In this document: piece after piece, positions 8,901-17,102 of the stretch | Layout: each line of letters starts with the position of its first letter | How positions within the stretch are numbered: the first letter of the stretch is position 1 | DNA from: Candidatus Borkfalkia stercoripullorum | GTDB lineage: Bacteria; Bacillota; Clostridia; Christensenellales; Borkfalkiaceae | Direction of reading: 5' to 3' | NCBI GenBank assembly: GCA_019119395.1 | Contig: DWXC01000028.1 | Span: 1-64,000, forward strand | Length of the DNA: 64,000 bases | Notes under the pieces: generated by a model | What the model was told of the DNA's origin: nothing | Seen by the model: the letters and a program-made list of their open reading frames with translations, nothing else | Databases searched by the model: none | Translations under genes and position numbers: made by a program

Positions 8901-9731
8901 TCAGAAAGCAGTAATCTGACCTATATCGGCAGATATGCGTTCCACGGTGTGCGGTTTGTCGGTACGCTCGTTATTCCGCACGGGGTAAAGACCATCGACA
9001 ACGGCGCGTTCTACGGGGTGAAGACGTGCGGCGTGATTTTACCCGATACGGTGGAAACCATCTTCGATTCCGCTTTTTATCAGCCGAACGGGTATCTGGA
9101 TAAGATATTTATTCCGTCTTCGGTAAAATATATCAGCTATCCGTCGGCGCACTGCGTGTATACCTCCTTTTCAGAAGAAGATGTAAAGGTCTTCGGCTCC
9201 GCCTGGGGCGGCGGAACTGCCGTCTATAACGTACGAAAGAGCACCGTAACGCTCTGCGACGGGGAAACGCGGCAGACGCTTTACGGCGAAGCGTTCGCCC
9301 TTCCGTCGCCGCAAAAGGACGGCTATACGTTTTTGGGCTGGCAGGACGAGAGCGGAAAATTTGTGGGGGATTGCTATATCCCGAACCGCGACGCAACGCT
9401 TGTCGCCGTGTATGAAAAGCGGTCGGAGAGCGACGGCAGAACGCCGGGCAGCGCCGCCGTGCTGGAAACGGATACAACTTACGAATTTACCCTTTTGGAC
9501 GGGCAGGCGTTTTATTTCCGGCCGAACGTATCGCAAACCTGCCGCATTCTTATCTCCGTAAACGGAGATTTTCGTTGGAACGTCTATCGCGTGCGGGGAA
9601 ACGCGGCGGAGCATGCGGGGCAGAACGGAAGCCCCATCGATTATCTTGTGGGCGACGTCTATTATGTGGAGACCGATCCCGTTCCGTCGGGGACGGCAAT
9701 GACCGTCAGGATCATACTTTTATCAAATTAA
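5979..9731 (+). CDS. Tandem XRE HTH domains + single TM + about 10 InlB/Flg_new-type repeats + BspA-like LRR segment
   Basis: Two HTH_3 units (RLKELRQTAKITQSGLAEKLNLHPQTVSKWERG; MLSELRAGRGESQEELAAAMSASPDAISRWERG), TM AVLIAAASAILLLIGILTLALWPG, repeated GYxFLGW...LYALW units. Confidence 0.85.
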   Translation: MEGFGRRLKELRQTAKITQSGLAEKLNLHPQTVSKWERGLSEPDISQLGDLAAALGITLEKLLGKEEPEQSYIGNFRAEAFGRMLSELRAGRGESQEELAAAMSASPDAISRWERGITCPDLERLSALADHFEIPASKLYCGYSESPAAENVAYIKKGKRISAVLIAAASAILLLIGILTLALWPGRGVGREPGLYTVTLDGNEISVSENDWFMPQTPVRDGYDFIGWEDGRGEAVSFPCKIAGDCSFTAVFAPHEYAIDYWLNGGYFLQTPQSTFTVESGLLEIPTPEKAGAVFEGWYMSADYSGDPVAQLRCVGESIKLFAKWSDAVYTVRYELNGGVLHGEENPETVTAGSQYELKAPVRKGYVFLGWYDQSYGGEKHESVGGDCAKNVTLYALWQKCDDLFTVYYNLNGGEPEAENPVSVGAGEVHKLNGASKTGYTFLGWNTEKDGSGEYVEYLYGVDDALYLYAVFEPKAYVIRYIFEGGYEGEETNPNTIVFGESVTLLPVALYGHEFIGWYDAEEGGNKVDVIDKTNILAVTELYARFEPLRFTLTLQAGGGTFLSDGENRTEQTFTICFGETMALPDCSLTGHDFLGWNESPDGSGEFYKSFTGMEGDQTLYAVYAAKEYLIRYEYEGVYESGKVNPNYIVYGDTVTLYSVYRTGYEFIGWFDSEEGGKLVEVIDGSNITKISVLYARFDPLKYEITLDAGGGSFTTPDGAETVYTYVLEYGQTFSLPLCTREGYAFLGWFDEGGNEVEEITSINIKNMTLTASWLQTGVEYRIEYILDGGTMTAPNPDTALSDVSALLPEPVREGYVFLGWYDNSGGMGEPYLCTPFGRMDDLTLYALWQEVKVSGSAEFFDYEKTSGEVTITEYTGPTGENVDVVIPSVIDSLPVTQIGSDTVAQHGANMVRYSIFGAPDSAKIRSLTIPEGVLVLAENAFRTLKVSKPLQLPSSLERLESGCFEYFDGEVIFSESSNLTYIGRYAFHGVRFVGTLVIPHGVKTIDNGAFYGVKTCGVILPDTVETIFDSAFYQPNGYLDKIFIPSSVKYISYPSAHCVYTSFSEEDVKVFGSAWGGGTAVYNVRKSTVTLCDGETRQTLYGEAFALPSPQKDGYTFLGWQDESGKFVGDCYIPNRDATLVAVYEKRSESDGRTPGSAAVLETDTTYEFTLLDGQAFYFRPNVSQTCRILISVNGDFRWNVYRVRGNAAEHAGQNGSPIDYLVGDVYYVETDPVPSGTAMTVRIILLSN

Positions 9732-9750
9732 CGATACAACGGCCAAGGCG

Positions 9751-9780
9751 AAAAGGCAGGGGATCATCCCTGCCTTTTTT
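9751..9780 (+). terminator. Intrinsic terminator
   Basis: AAAAGGCAGGGGATCATCCCTGCCTTTTTT. Confidence 0.85.
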
Positions 9781-9960
9781 GCCTGTTCTGGGCCGACTCA
9801 GCCGAAATCGCGGTAAATTCAGCCGAAATCGCGGGCTGTTCCGCGAATAAGGCTGAACAAAACCGCAAAAAGATATGCTATAATACAATCGTTGCAACGG
9901 GGCAGAGAGTGCCCGAACGAATACAGACGGCGCCGTCTGCTTGCAAGGAGAGCAGACATA

Positions 9961-10170
9961 ATGAAAACCGAATTGATCCTTTTGCTGTACGACGAATTTA
10001 TCGGCGGCAAAAAGATTTCGCGCGCAGAATTCTGTGCAGAGCATTCTATCGTCGAACGGACGTTTTACCGTTATCTTCGCGAAATAACCGTCTTTTTGCG
10101 CGCGCACAGGCCGTCGTATATCGTAGACGTTGCCGGGAGGGAAGGCATATATTTCCTTAAAAAAGCCTGA
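9961..10170 (+). CDS. Small HTH protein (WYL-type regulator N-terminal-like)
   Basis: RBS aaggagag; MKTELILLLYDEFIGGKKISRAEFCAEHSIVERTFYRYLREITVFLRAHRPSYIVDVAGREGIYFLKKA. Confidence 0.55.
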   Translation: MKTELILLLYDEFIGGKKISRAEFCAEHSIVERTFYRYLREITVFLRAHRPSYIVDVAGREGIYFLKKA

Positions 10171-10208
10171 AGCCGCGAGGGCGCCGACAGATGCTTGTCG
10201 GCGGCTTT
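10171..10208 (+). terminator. Intrinsic terminator
   Basis: AGCCG..CGCCGACAGATGCTTGTCGGCGGCTTT hairpin after the stop. Confidence 0.6.
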
Positions 10209-10307
10209 CATGATTTCGGATAAAAATAATGATATCATATTTCTATACAAGAGGGAGAACGGGGTCGCCGCGGCGTTACCGTTACAATATGAAAACGGGA
10301 GGTACTT

Positions 10308-11531
10308 ATGGAAGAAGTCAAAAAATGGAGGATATTACCGAAATTTTCCAAGGAAGATTTCCTGCGGAAAGTCTGGGAAGCGTTCGCCGACGAGGACGCG
10401 CCGGTCGAGTTGTTCAGGCAAGATCTCGGCGCCTTCAAAGAAAAGGAGTACGAGGTGCTTATCGACACGATATCCGCAGACGTTTCGTATAATGCGAGTA
10501 TCGGGTATGACAGGCAGGAGGCTTATATCGATTACGAGAGGTATTACGAAGAAGAGCCGTACCTTACCACCGAAACTTATTATGACTACAATACAAGGTC
10601 TCGCAGAACCAGGCAAGTTACAAAATATAAAAGGGTCGCCAAAGAGCGGCCGGTCACAAAATATAAAACCGTGACCGACTGGAGCCTGTTCAGCGATTCC
10701 CGCACCGTCAACAACACCACGGCATGCGTCACGAATAAAAATTATTCCGACTTTGACATGGAAACGTTCAGGGAATGTTATAAACAGACAGACCGCAGCG
10801 AATTTGCAGTGATTTCGGGGGGCGAAGCGGCGGCGTTCAACATCAGCAGAGCCGCAGACGCGAAAGCGGAAAAGAGGCACGGCAGCGCCATCCAGCGTTC
10901 CGTTGCGAACTCTCTGCCGGGCGACCGTTATAAAGATCTCGATTCCTCCTATTCGGTGACGGAGAGGACTTCCGCATTGTTCAAGTTGCCGATGTATGAA
11001 ACGTCCGTCAACTTTAACGGAAAAACATATACAAAATATGCCTTCCCGTTCGGAGACGAATTGAAAATATGCGGCGACCGAATAGAGAACGAGCAAAGCG
11101 TCGAGTCCGTGAAAAGCCAAACGTACGAAACGCTGGACAAAAATGCCCGGAAAAGAAGGGGCGAAATCAATGACCGCGTATGGAAAAAGACGGGTTTTGT
11201 GGAAGTTTTCACCATGCTTTTACTTGCGGCGTCTGTCGCGGTTTCGGTTCTGGCTTGCATTCTCAAGGAAAGTTTTCTGCACAACATGGCGGTGATCGGC
11301 ATTGCGATCGGCGCGGCGGCCGTATTCTTTGTGTTCAACTTTATCCTCGATAAACTGGTCGACAACAAAGAGACCCGCAAAGCGGAGGCGGAGATCCGTA
11401 AAGAAAAAGAAGCGGCAGACGAAAAGTTGGCGCATTTTAAGGAAAATCATCTTGCCGAATTGCAGGAAGCGTTGAGGAAAAAACTGAACGCGCTCGGCAA
11501 CGGACAAGCATCGAAAACGGGGTTGGAATAA
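10308..11531 (+). CDS. Uncharacterised protein: Tyr-rich N-terminal region, two predicted TM helices, C-terminal coiled coil
   Basis: Long ORF with start spacing gggaggtactt-ATG; TM VEVFTMLLLAASVAVSVLAC and MAVIGIAIGAAAVFFVFNFIL; charged K/E tail. Confidence 0.7.
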   Translation: MEEVKKWRILPKFSKEDFLRKVWEAFADEDAPVELFRQDLGAFKEKEYEVLIDTISADVSYNASIGYDRQEAYIDYERYYEEEPYLTTETYYDYNTRSRRTRQVTKYKRVAKERPVTKYKTVTDWSLFSDSRTVNNTTACVTNKNYSDFDMETFRECYKQTDRSEFAVISGGEAAAFNISRAADAKAEKRHGSAIQRSVANSLPGDRYKDLDSSYSVTERTSALFKLPMYETSVNFNGKTYTKYAFPFGDELKICGDRIENEQSVESVKSQTYETLDKNARKRRGEINDRVWKKTGFVEVFTMLLLAASVAVSVLACILKESFLHNMAVIGIAIGAAAVFFVFNFILDKLVDNKETRKAEAEIRKEKEAADEKLAHFKENHLAELQEALRKKLNALGNGQASKTGLE

Positions 11532-11537
11532 GCGCTT

Positions 11538-12068
11538 ATGAAAACAAAAGTTTTTAAGATCATAAACATTGTGCTGCTGGTTGCGGCGGTAATAGCGATG
11601 ATCGTCGGCCTTGTCATCGTCAGTTCGGACGATAAAAAAGCGGCGGAAGCGGCGGAAAAGGAGACTTTTTCCAGCGAATACATATCGATCGCGGCGACGG
11701 GCAAAACGGAATCCGTATCCGGGAGTTGGTATGTTTCAAAAATCACGTTCAACGTCCGCAACAACAGCATTCATACCGTTCAGCGCATTCAGGGCGAAAT
11801 GAAGTTTTATGACGGCGATACCGAATTCGGCAGCGGCAATATTTTTTTCGAAAGGGATATCGCGCCGTCGTCTTCCGAAACGATTACGATCACATTCGAA
11901 GGCTCTGCCAACGTCTATCGAAGGATATACGAAATACCGTACGAAGATCTGGGGATAACTTATAAGATCACGAGCATTGTGTTTGAAAAGGCGGACAGTT
12001 CTAGGATCGAGTGGACGTATAACAACGCCGCGGTAAAATGGCTGAAAACCGCAGCCTCCGGAAGTTAG
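11538..12068 (+). CDS. Uncharacterised membrane-anchored protein with FxLYD-like beta domain
   Basis: N-terminal TM IINIVLLVAAVIAMIVGLVIV; VSKITFNVRNNSIHTVQRIQGEMKFYDGDTEFGSG; 6 bp after the previous ORF. Confidence 0.6.
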   Translation: MKTKVFKIINIVLLVAAVIAMIVGLVIVSSDDKKAAEAAEKETFSSEYISIAATGKTESVSGSWYVSKITFNVRNNSIHTVQRIQGEMKFYDGDTEFGSGNIFFERDIAPSSSETITITFEGSANVYRRIYEIPYEDLGITYKITSIVFEKADSSRIEWTYNNAAVKWLKTAASGS

Positions 12069-12192
12069 GGAGAAAGGCGCGCCGCTGTATAGGCACGGCG
12101 GGACGGGGCGTCCCGCCGCGGAAATTTTTTGGCCCGTTCACGGAACGTGGATAAGAGACAATTTTTAAAACATATGAGTTTACATAAATCGG

Positions 12193-12229
12193 CACACGGG
12201 GCAGAATATTGTCTGCCCCGTGTGTTTTT
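12193..12229 (+). terminator. Intrinsic terminator
   Basis: CACACGGGGCAGA-atattg-TCTGCCCCGTGTGTTTTT. Confidence 0.8.
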
Positions 12230-12330
12230 ACGGCGCAGGGCCGAAGCGCGGCTCTGCGCGTTTCGCCCTGAAACCGAAACGGTTTCGCAAAAGAAGATTC
12301 AAAGCAAAACGAATGTCCGCGTTTGAATTT

Positions 12331-12375
12331 AAAAAGATTGCCGCCCGTCTGTTCCGGACGGGCGGCAATCTTTTT
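12331..12375. terminator. Bidirectional terminator hairpin
   Basis: AAAAAGATTGCCGCCCGTC-tgttccg-GACGGGCGGCAATCTTTTT, A- and T-runs on both sides. Confidence 0.85.
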
Positions 12376-12456
12376 AAAAAGCGGAAAGCCGCAAAGAAAA
12401 AGGCTCTGTCCCGTAAACCGATAAAAAGCAAAGCTCCTGCGCATCCGATCGGAAAC

Positions 12457-13296
12457 CTACTCCGTTTCATCGGGGGGGGGGGTAGATTTATGAGAATTTC
12501 TGGGCGTTTTCCCGTAGTATTTTTTGTATAACATGTAAAAATAACTTATATTGCTGAACCCCGCCATTTCGCAGATCTCTTCGATCGTATGATCGGTGGT
12601 GCTGACAAGCGAGTGCGCGTAAGTGATCCGGTTTTTATTGAAGTATTCCGTGATCGTCGTGCCGACGTATTTTTTGAAAGTATTGCAGATATAGGGCTTG
12701 GAGTAGTGGAAAGAACCGATCAACTCGTGCGGCGGAGTCGTAAAATTCAGGGGGCGGTCGAGTTCGCTGATCAAAGTGAGCAGCCAGTTGGGGTATCGGT
12801 TGGATTCTTTCAGCAGAGTCTGATTGATAAACGAAGAGATGAGGTTATGAATGATGAGATTGGTGACGGTATCGTTTTTCGGCCCGGTCGTATTGGAATA
12901 TTTGACAAAGAGGTTTTCGAGCAAAAACAATTCGTTGTTGGTGAACAAAATGTTTTTTTGAATTTTGTTTTGAAGGAATTCGCCGTACAAGTCCTGATAA
13001 TAACTTTGGCAAAGGTTTTTGAAATAAGAGGGCATGATCAAAATATCCCGATACATAAAATCGGAACTCATGCCTTCCCTTATGTGGTTGTGCACCTCTC
13101 CCGGGAAAAGGATGTAGGCGTCCCCGCTATGCAATCTCACGATTTCGCCCGCAACGGAATGGTCGCAGCTTCCGGACAGCACATAAAAAATTTCAATGAA
13201 TTCATGGGAGTGCGGTTTGTCGTGCCGCAAAGATTTGATGGCGGTATGGATGTTCTGGTTATAGGGGATGTATTGTTTGATCGATTTGATTTCCAT
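12457..13296 (-). CDS. AraC-family transcriptional regulator
   Basis: Cupin-like N-terminus (HSHEFIEIFYVLSG...LHSGDAYILFPGEVH) and AraC HTH (TIEEICEMAGFSNISYFYMLYKKYYGKTPRNS); start MEIKSIKQYIPYNQ. Confidence 0.9.
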   Translation of the reverse strand: MEIKSIKQYIPYNQNIHTAIKSLRHDKPHSHEFIEIFYVLSGSCDHSVAGEIVRLHSGDAYILFPGEVHNHIREGMSSDFMYRDILIMPSYFKNLCQSYYQDLYGEFLQNKIQKNILFTNNELFLLENLFVKYSNTTGPKNDTVTNLIIHNLISSFINQTLLKESNRYPNWLLTLISELDRPLNFTTPPHELIGSFHYSKPYICNTFKKYVGTTITEYFNKNRITYAHSLVSTTDHTIEEICEMAGFSNISYFYMLYKKYYGKTPRNSHKSTPPPDETE

Positions 13297-13326
13297 GGTT
13301 TTTATCCTTTTGCATAAGGGGATTTT

Positions 13327-13355
13327 ATTATATTTGAAAGAAATCGGGTTGTCAA
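13327..13355 (-). promoter_or_regulatory. Promoter for the araC-type gene (minus strand TTGACA-N17-TATAAT)
   Basis: + strand attata 13327-13332 and tgtcaa 13350-13355 with 17-nt spacer. Confidence 0.8.
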
Positions 13356-13441
13356 TATCTTTTTTATAATTTTTACAAATTGTGTATTTTGAAAGAAATC
13401 GAGCCGTCAATATCTTTTTTACAATTTTTACAAATTGTATA
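13334..13441. repeat. Two tandem copies of a 55-bp promoter-region repeat
   Basis: ttgaaagaaatcgRgYYgtcaatatcttttttaYaatttttacaaattgt at 13334 and 13389. Confidence 0.85.
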
Positions 13442-13483
13442 CAAGGACATTAACACAGCATAGTTTTTCGTTAATTTTCGACA

Positions 13484-13512
13484 TAGACAGGGTGATCGAA
13501 TCGTGATAGAAT
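13484..13512 (+). promoter_or_regulatory. Candidate operon promoter TAGACA-N17-TAGAAT
   Basis: TAGACA 13484-13489, TAGAAT 13507-13512. Confidence 0.5.
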
Positions 13513-13777
13513 TAAAAATGCAAAGCGAAATTTACGGGCCTGATTTTTGTAAGGAAAGTCAAAAAAATGATAAAGGAGAAAGGACGGGATGGAGTGAACG
13601 GCATGAAGGTTGGAGCGCCTTATTTTCCCTCCGCAGCGGAAATAAGATTCGCGCGCAAACCGCCGCTTACGGATCGGACAAAAAAGCGAAACATGTAAAT
13701 TCTTGTTGGCGGCAAAGTGCTGCGGACGCCGTGCAAAAGGAAAACAGCGGAAAATAATTAAAAAAAGAGGATGAAAA

Positions 13778-15103
13778 ATGAAAAAAATCAAGTCGGTTGT
13801 CAGTAAACTGCTCGTAACGGTATTGGCTGCGTCGTTTGCGCTGATGCTTCCCGGATGCGCCGATGCGGAAAGCGTGCTTCCGGAGTATACGGACGATAAA
13901 ACCATGACGCTCGGAGCGTGGGGGGCTCCTCCTCCCACGAAAGAAGGATACGAAACTTTTGCGGCGGCGGGGTTCAACTGCGCGTTTCAGGATTTCAGGC
14001 AGCTCACCTCGTCGGCGCTCCATGACGTCATGGTCTACGCCGAAGAGACCGGCGTCAAAATGTGGATACAGACGGGAAACGAAAGTTATAACCAGCCCGA
14101 TATTATACAGAAGGTATACGACGAAGAGTTGGATCAGTACGATTCGTTCGACGGGATCAATTTTTACGACGAGCCCGGTGCGGTGCGGTTTGAAGAAATC
14201 GCCGAACTTATACCCGATTTCGAGAAAAATTACTCTGACGGCATGTTCATCGTCAATTTGTTCCCGAGTTATGCGGACGGGTCTTATCTCGGGGCGGGCG
14301 GCTTCGAAGGGTATATAACCAATTATGTCGAAAAGGTACTGGGGCGCGTGAGCGGCCGCAAATTCCTCTCGTTCGACTATTATCCTTTGATGACGGAGAC
14401 AGACCCGTCGACGGGAAAATCCGAAAATTACGTTGCGGATACATGGCTGTCCGATCTCGACGTTGTTTCCAACGCGGCGAAATTTACCGACATAGAGACG
14501 CATTGTTTTTCGCAGACCCGCAAATTCGACAGCAACCGCGCACTGACTTCGGCCGCGGACGTAAGATTCCAATACGCGGTGTCGATGGCATACGGGTTTA
14601 AGGGCATTTCGGCGTTTATGTACAATGCGGCTGCGCGCCCGGACGGCAGCTGGGGCGAAGGCCTGGTGAACGGAAGCAAGATCAATCCCGAATACTATTA
14701 CGCCAAAGAAGCCAACGAAGAAGTGCTGAAATTCGACCACGTGTATCTGTCGTTCGACTACCTCGGCACAATGCCCGTTCAGGCTTCGTCCGGCACGAGT
14801 TGCCCCGCGTTCATGATGCTCCGCCACAAGTTGGACGAGGTGGACGGCGTCGATACCGTCGAGGCGGAAGAACCCGCTCTCGTCGGCTCGTTCAGGGACA
14901 AAGAGGACAATAACGGCTATATGATCGTGAATTATACCGAGCCTTCGGACAAGCTCTCCAACACCGTGACCGTAAATTTCGAAAAAGGCATTTCCAAGGC
15001 GCGCGTGTACCGCAAGGGCGTTCCCGAAGATGTTGAAATTAAAGACGGCACGCTCACTTTGGATCTGGAATCGGGAGAAGGTGCTTTCGTGATCGCGGTA
15101 TAA
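13778..15103 (+). CDS. Lipoprotein, glycoside-hydrolase-like TIM-barrel
   Basis: Lipobox LMLPGC; YDSFDGINFYDEPGAV; first gene of the ABC/GH cluster. Confidence 0.6.
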   Translation: MKKIKSVVSKLLVTVLAASFALMLPGCADAESVLPEYTDDKTMTLGAWGAPPPTKEGYETFAAAGFNCAFQDFRQLTSSALHDVMVYAEETGVKMWIQTGNESYNQPDIIQKVYDEELDQYDSFDGINFYDEPGAVRFEEIAELIPDFEKNYSDGMFIVNLFPSYADGSYLGAGGFEGYITNYVEKVLGRVSGRKFLSFDYYPLMTETDPSTGKSENYVADTWLSDLDVVSNAAKFTDIETHCFSQTRKFDSNRALTSAADVRFQYAVSMAYGFKGISAFMYNAAARPDGSWGEGLVNGSKINPEYYYAKEANEEVLKFDHVYLSFDYLGTMPVQASSGTSCPAFMMLRHKLDEVDGVDTVEAEEPALVGSFRDKEDNNGYMIVNYTEPSDKLSNTVTVNFEKGISKARVYRKGVPEDVEIKDGTLTLDLESGEGAFVIAV

Positions 15104-15132
15104 ACCCGCTTCGGTAAAAAGGTCGGACGAAA

Positions 15133-16044
15133 ATGAATGGAACGAGTTCGAAAAAGAATTTTCTGAATAAAAAAGCACGGAGCAATATATTCGTCATAAC
15201 CGCGTTGGCGATCCCCGTTGTCCATTTCGTTATTTTCTGGATACTTGTCAACTTTAATTCCATCCTGATGGCGTTTCAGAGGTTTGACACGGCAACGGGC
15301 AAAGAGTATTTCACTTTGGCGAATTTTGCCGATTTTCCCGTCGTTTTCAATAAATTCGGGAAAGCGCTCGAGGGATTGAAAAACACGGCGCTGACGTGGG
15401 CTTTCCAGCTGTTTTTCTTGCAGCCGTGGGGCTTTCTGCTGACGTTTTTCATCTACAAAAAAATTCCGATGAGCGGCGTATGGCGCACATATCTGTTTAT
15501 CCCCGCGCTGCTTCCGGCGGTCGCGATGACTTCGATATTCAGTTACATCACATTGTCGAGCGCCCCCGTCGGGCAATTTATAACCCAGGTCACGGGAACG
15601 CCGCATATGTTGCTGACCGACCCGAAGTATGCGAATACGACGGTGATCGTCTATGTGTTCCTGACCAATTTCGGCGGCCAGTTCGTGCTGTTTTCGGGCG
15701 CGATGGGGAGAATCCCCAAAGAACTTATAGAATCGGCGCAACTCGACGGGGCGACTTTGAAAACGGAACTGTTCAAAATCGTGCTCCCGCTCTGCTGGTC
15801 GACGATCTCCATGATCATCTTGCTGAACGTCGCAGGGTTTTTCGCCGTAGGCGGCCCGGTTCTGTTGCTGACGCAGGGCGAAAGCGGTACGTATACAATG
15901 GCGTATTACTTTTTTGCCGAAACAAAAAACAACGCGCTGTACCAGCCGGCGGCCGTCGGTATCGTATTTACCCTGCTTCTTTTCCCGATCGTGGTGACGG
16001 CGCGCTGGGGGCTCGGGAAAGTATATGCCGACGTGGAGTTTTAA
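15133..16044 (+). CDS. Carbohydrate ABC transporter permease (MalF type)
   Basis: Multiple TMs; EAA loop ...IPKELIESAQLDGATLKTELFKIVLPLCW. Confidence 0.9.
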   Translation: MNGTSSKKNFLNKKARSNIFVITALAIPVVHFVIFWILVNFNSILMAFQRFDTATGKEYFTLANFADFPVVFNKFGKALEGLKNTALTWAFQLFFLQPWGFLLTFFIYKKIPMSGVWRTYLFIPALLPAVAMTSIFSYITLSSAPVGQFITQVTGTPHMLLTDPKYANTTVIVYVFLTNFGGQFVLFSGAMGRIPKELIESAQLDGATLKTELFKIVLPLCWSTISMIILLNVAGFFAVGGPVLLLTQGESGTYTMAYYFFAETKNNALYQPAAVGIVFTLLLFPIVVTARWGLGKVYADVEF

Positions 16045-16045
16045 G

Positions 16046-17056
16046 ATGGAAAAGTTCAGTTTGATGAAAAATATACCCGTCCGCATTGCTGCTTCCGTGC
16101 TCGTTGCGGTCATAGGCGTCGTCGGGGCATGCCTGTTTTTTGCGGGGAAATACGCCGCAGGGACGCCCCTGGTGTTTGTGCCGCTGGCATATCTGATCCT
16201 GCTCGTCTTTTTGCGCGACAAGGATTCTTACGGCGCAAAAGCGGTTTATTCGGTCATGCTTGCCATCTTTTACGTGTATGCGATTCTGATCACGTACATG
16301 TTGGTTTGGGCGATCCTGCAATCGCTCAAAGCAGACCGCGAATTCAGCCAGGATCTGATCAGCCTGCCGAAAGATTGGCTGTTTTCGAATTACGCGACGG
16401 CGATCAAAACCGTTGAGTACCAGGACGTCTACTTTTTTGGCTTGTTTGTGAACAGCATTTGGTACAGCGTCGGGCTTACCTTTTTGACCGTGTTCATGAC
16501 GCTGCTTACGGGCTACGTCTTTGCGAAATACAATTTCCGCGGCAAAGAGATCGCTTTCAGTTTCATATTGCTCACGCTTTCCATCCCGATCGTCGGCAGC
16601 CTGCCCTCGGAGTACAAAATCATAAGGACGCTGGGCCTGAACGATTCGTTTTTGTACCTGATCACCGGCCTGGGCGGCTTCGGCTCCAACTTCCTGATAT
16701 CGTATGCGTTTTTTAAGGGGATAGACAAGGCCTATATGGAAGCCGCGCAGATGGACGGCGCGGGGCATTGGCGGGTGTTTTTGAGGATCATGCTGCCGCT
16801 CGCGTCGGGGCTGTTCATATCGCTGTTCATATTGGGTTTTATCAGCAAGTGGAACGAGTATGAAAAGCCGATGCTGTTTTTGGACAGAATGCCGACGCTG
16901 GCCGTAGGGCTGTATTATTACAGGAACGCGAACGCGGGGCATCCCGCGGAGTATCTCGCGGGCGTCATATTGTCGATGATCCCCGTGCTCGTTCTCGTAT
17001 CCACGTTCGGCAACCGCCTGATGAAGAGCATGACGGTCGGCGGCGTGAAAGGTTGA
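16046..17056 (+). CDS. Carbohydrate ABC transporter permease (MalG type)
   Basis: EAA loop FFKGIDKAYMEAAQMDGAGHWRVFLRIMLPLA. Confidence 0.9.
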   Translation: MEKFSLMKNIPVRIAASVLVAVIGVVGACLFFAGKYAAGTPLVFVPLAYLILLVFLRDKDSYGAKAVYSVMLAIFYVYAILITYMLVWAILQSLKADREFSQDLISLPKDWLFSNYATAIKTVEYQDVYFFGLFVNSIWYSVGLTFLTVFMTLLTGYVFAKYNFRGKEIAFSFILLTLSIPIVGSLPSEYKIIRTLGLNDSFLYLITGLGGFGSNFLISYAFFKGIDKAYMEAAQMDGAGHWRVFLRIMLPLASGLFISLFILGFISKWNEYEKPMLFLDRMPTLAVGLYYYRNANAGHPAEYLAGVILSMIPVLVLVSTFGNRLMKSMTVGGVKG

Positions 17057-17102
17057 TATTTTAATGCGAAAGCATCGAAATAAATTTAAACGGAGGATTT
17101 TT

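Noticed and set aside
12096-12118. CGGCGGGACG-ggg-CGTCCCGCCG hairpin
   Set aside because: Strong stem but no T-run and adjacent to real terminators; not called as a separate feature.
13503-13757. 84-aa ORF in the leader of the glycan operon
   Set aside because: Located in the 5' UTR between promoter and first lipoprotein gene; composition and lack of RBS do not support coding, though a shorter leader peptide cannot be excluded.
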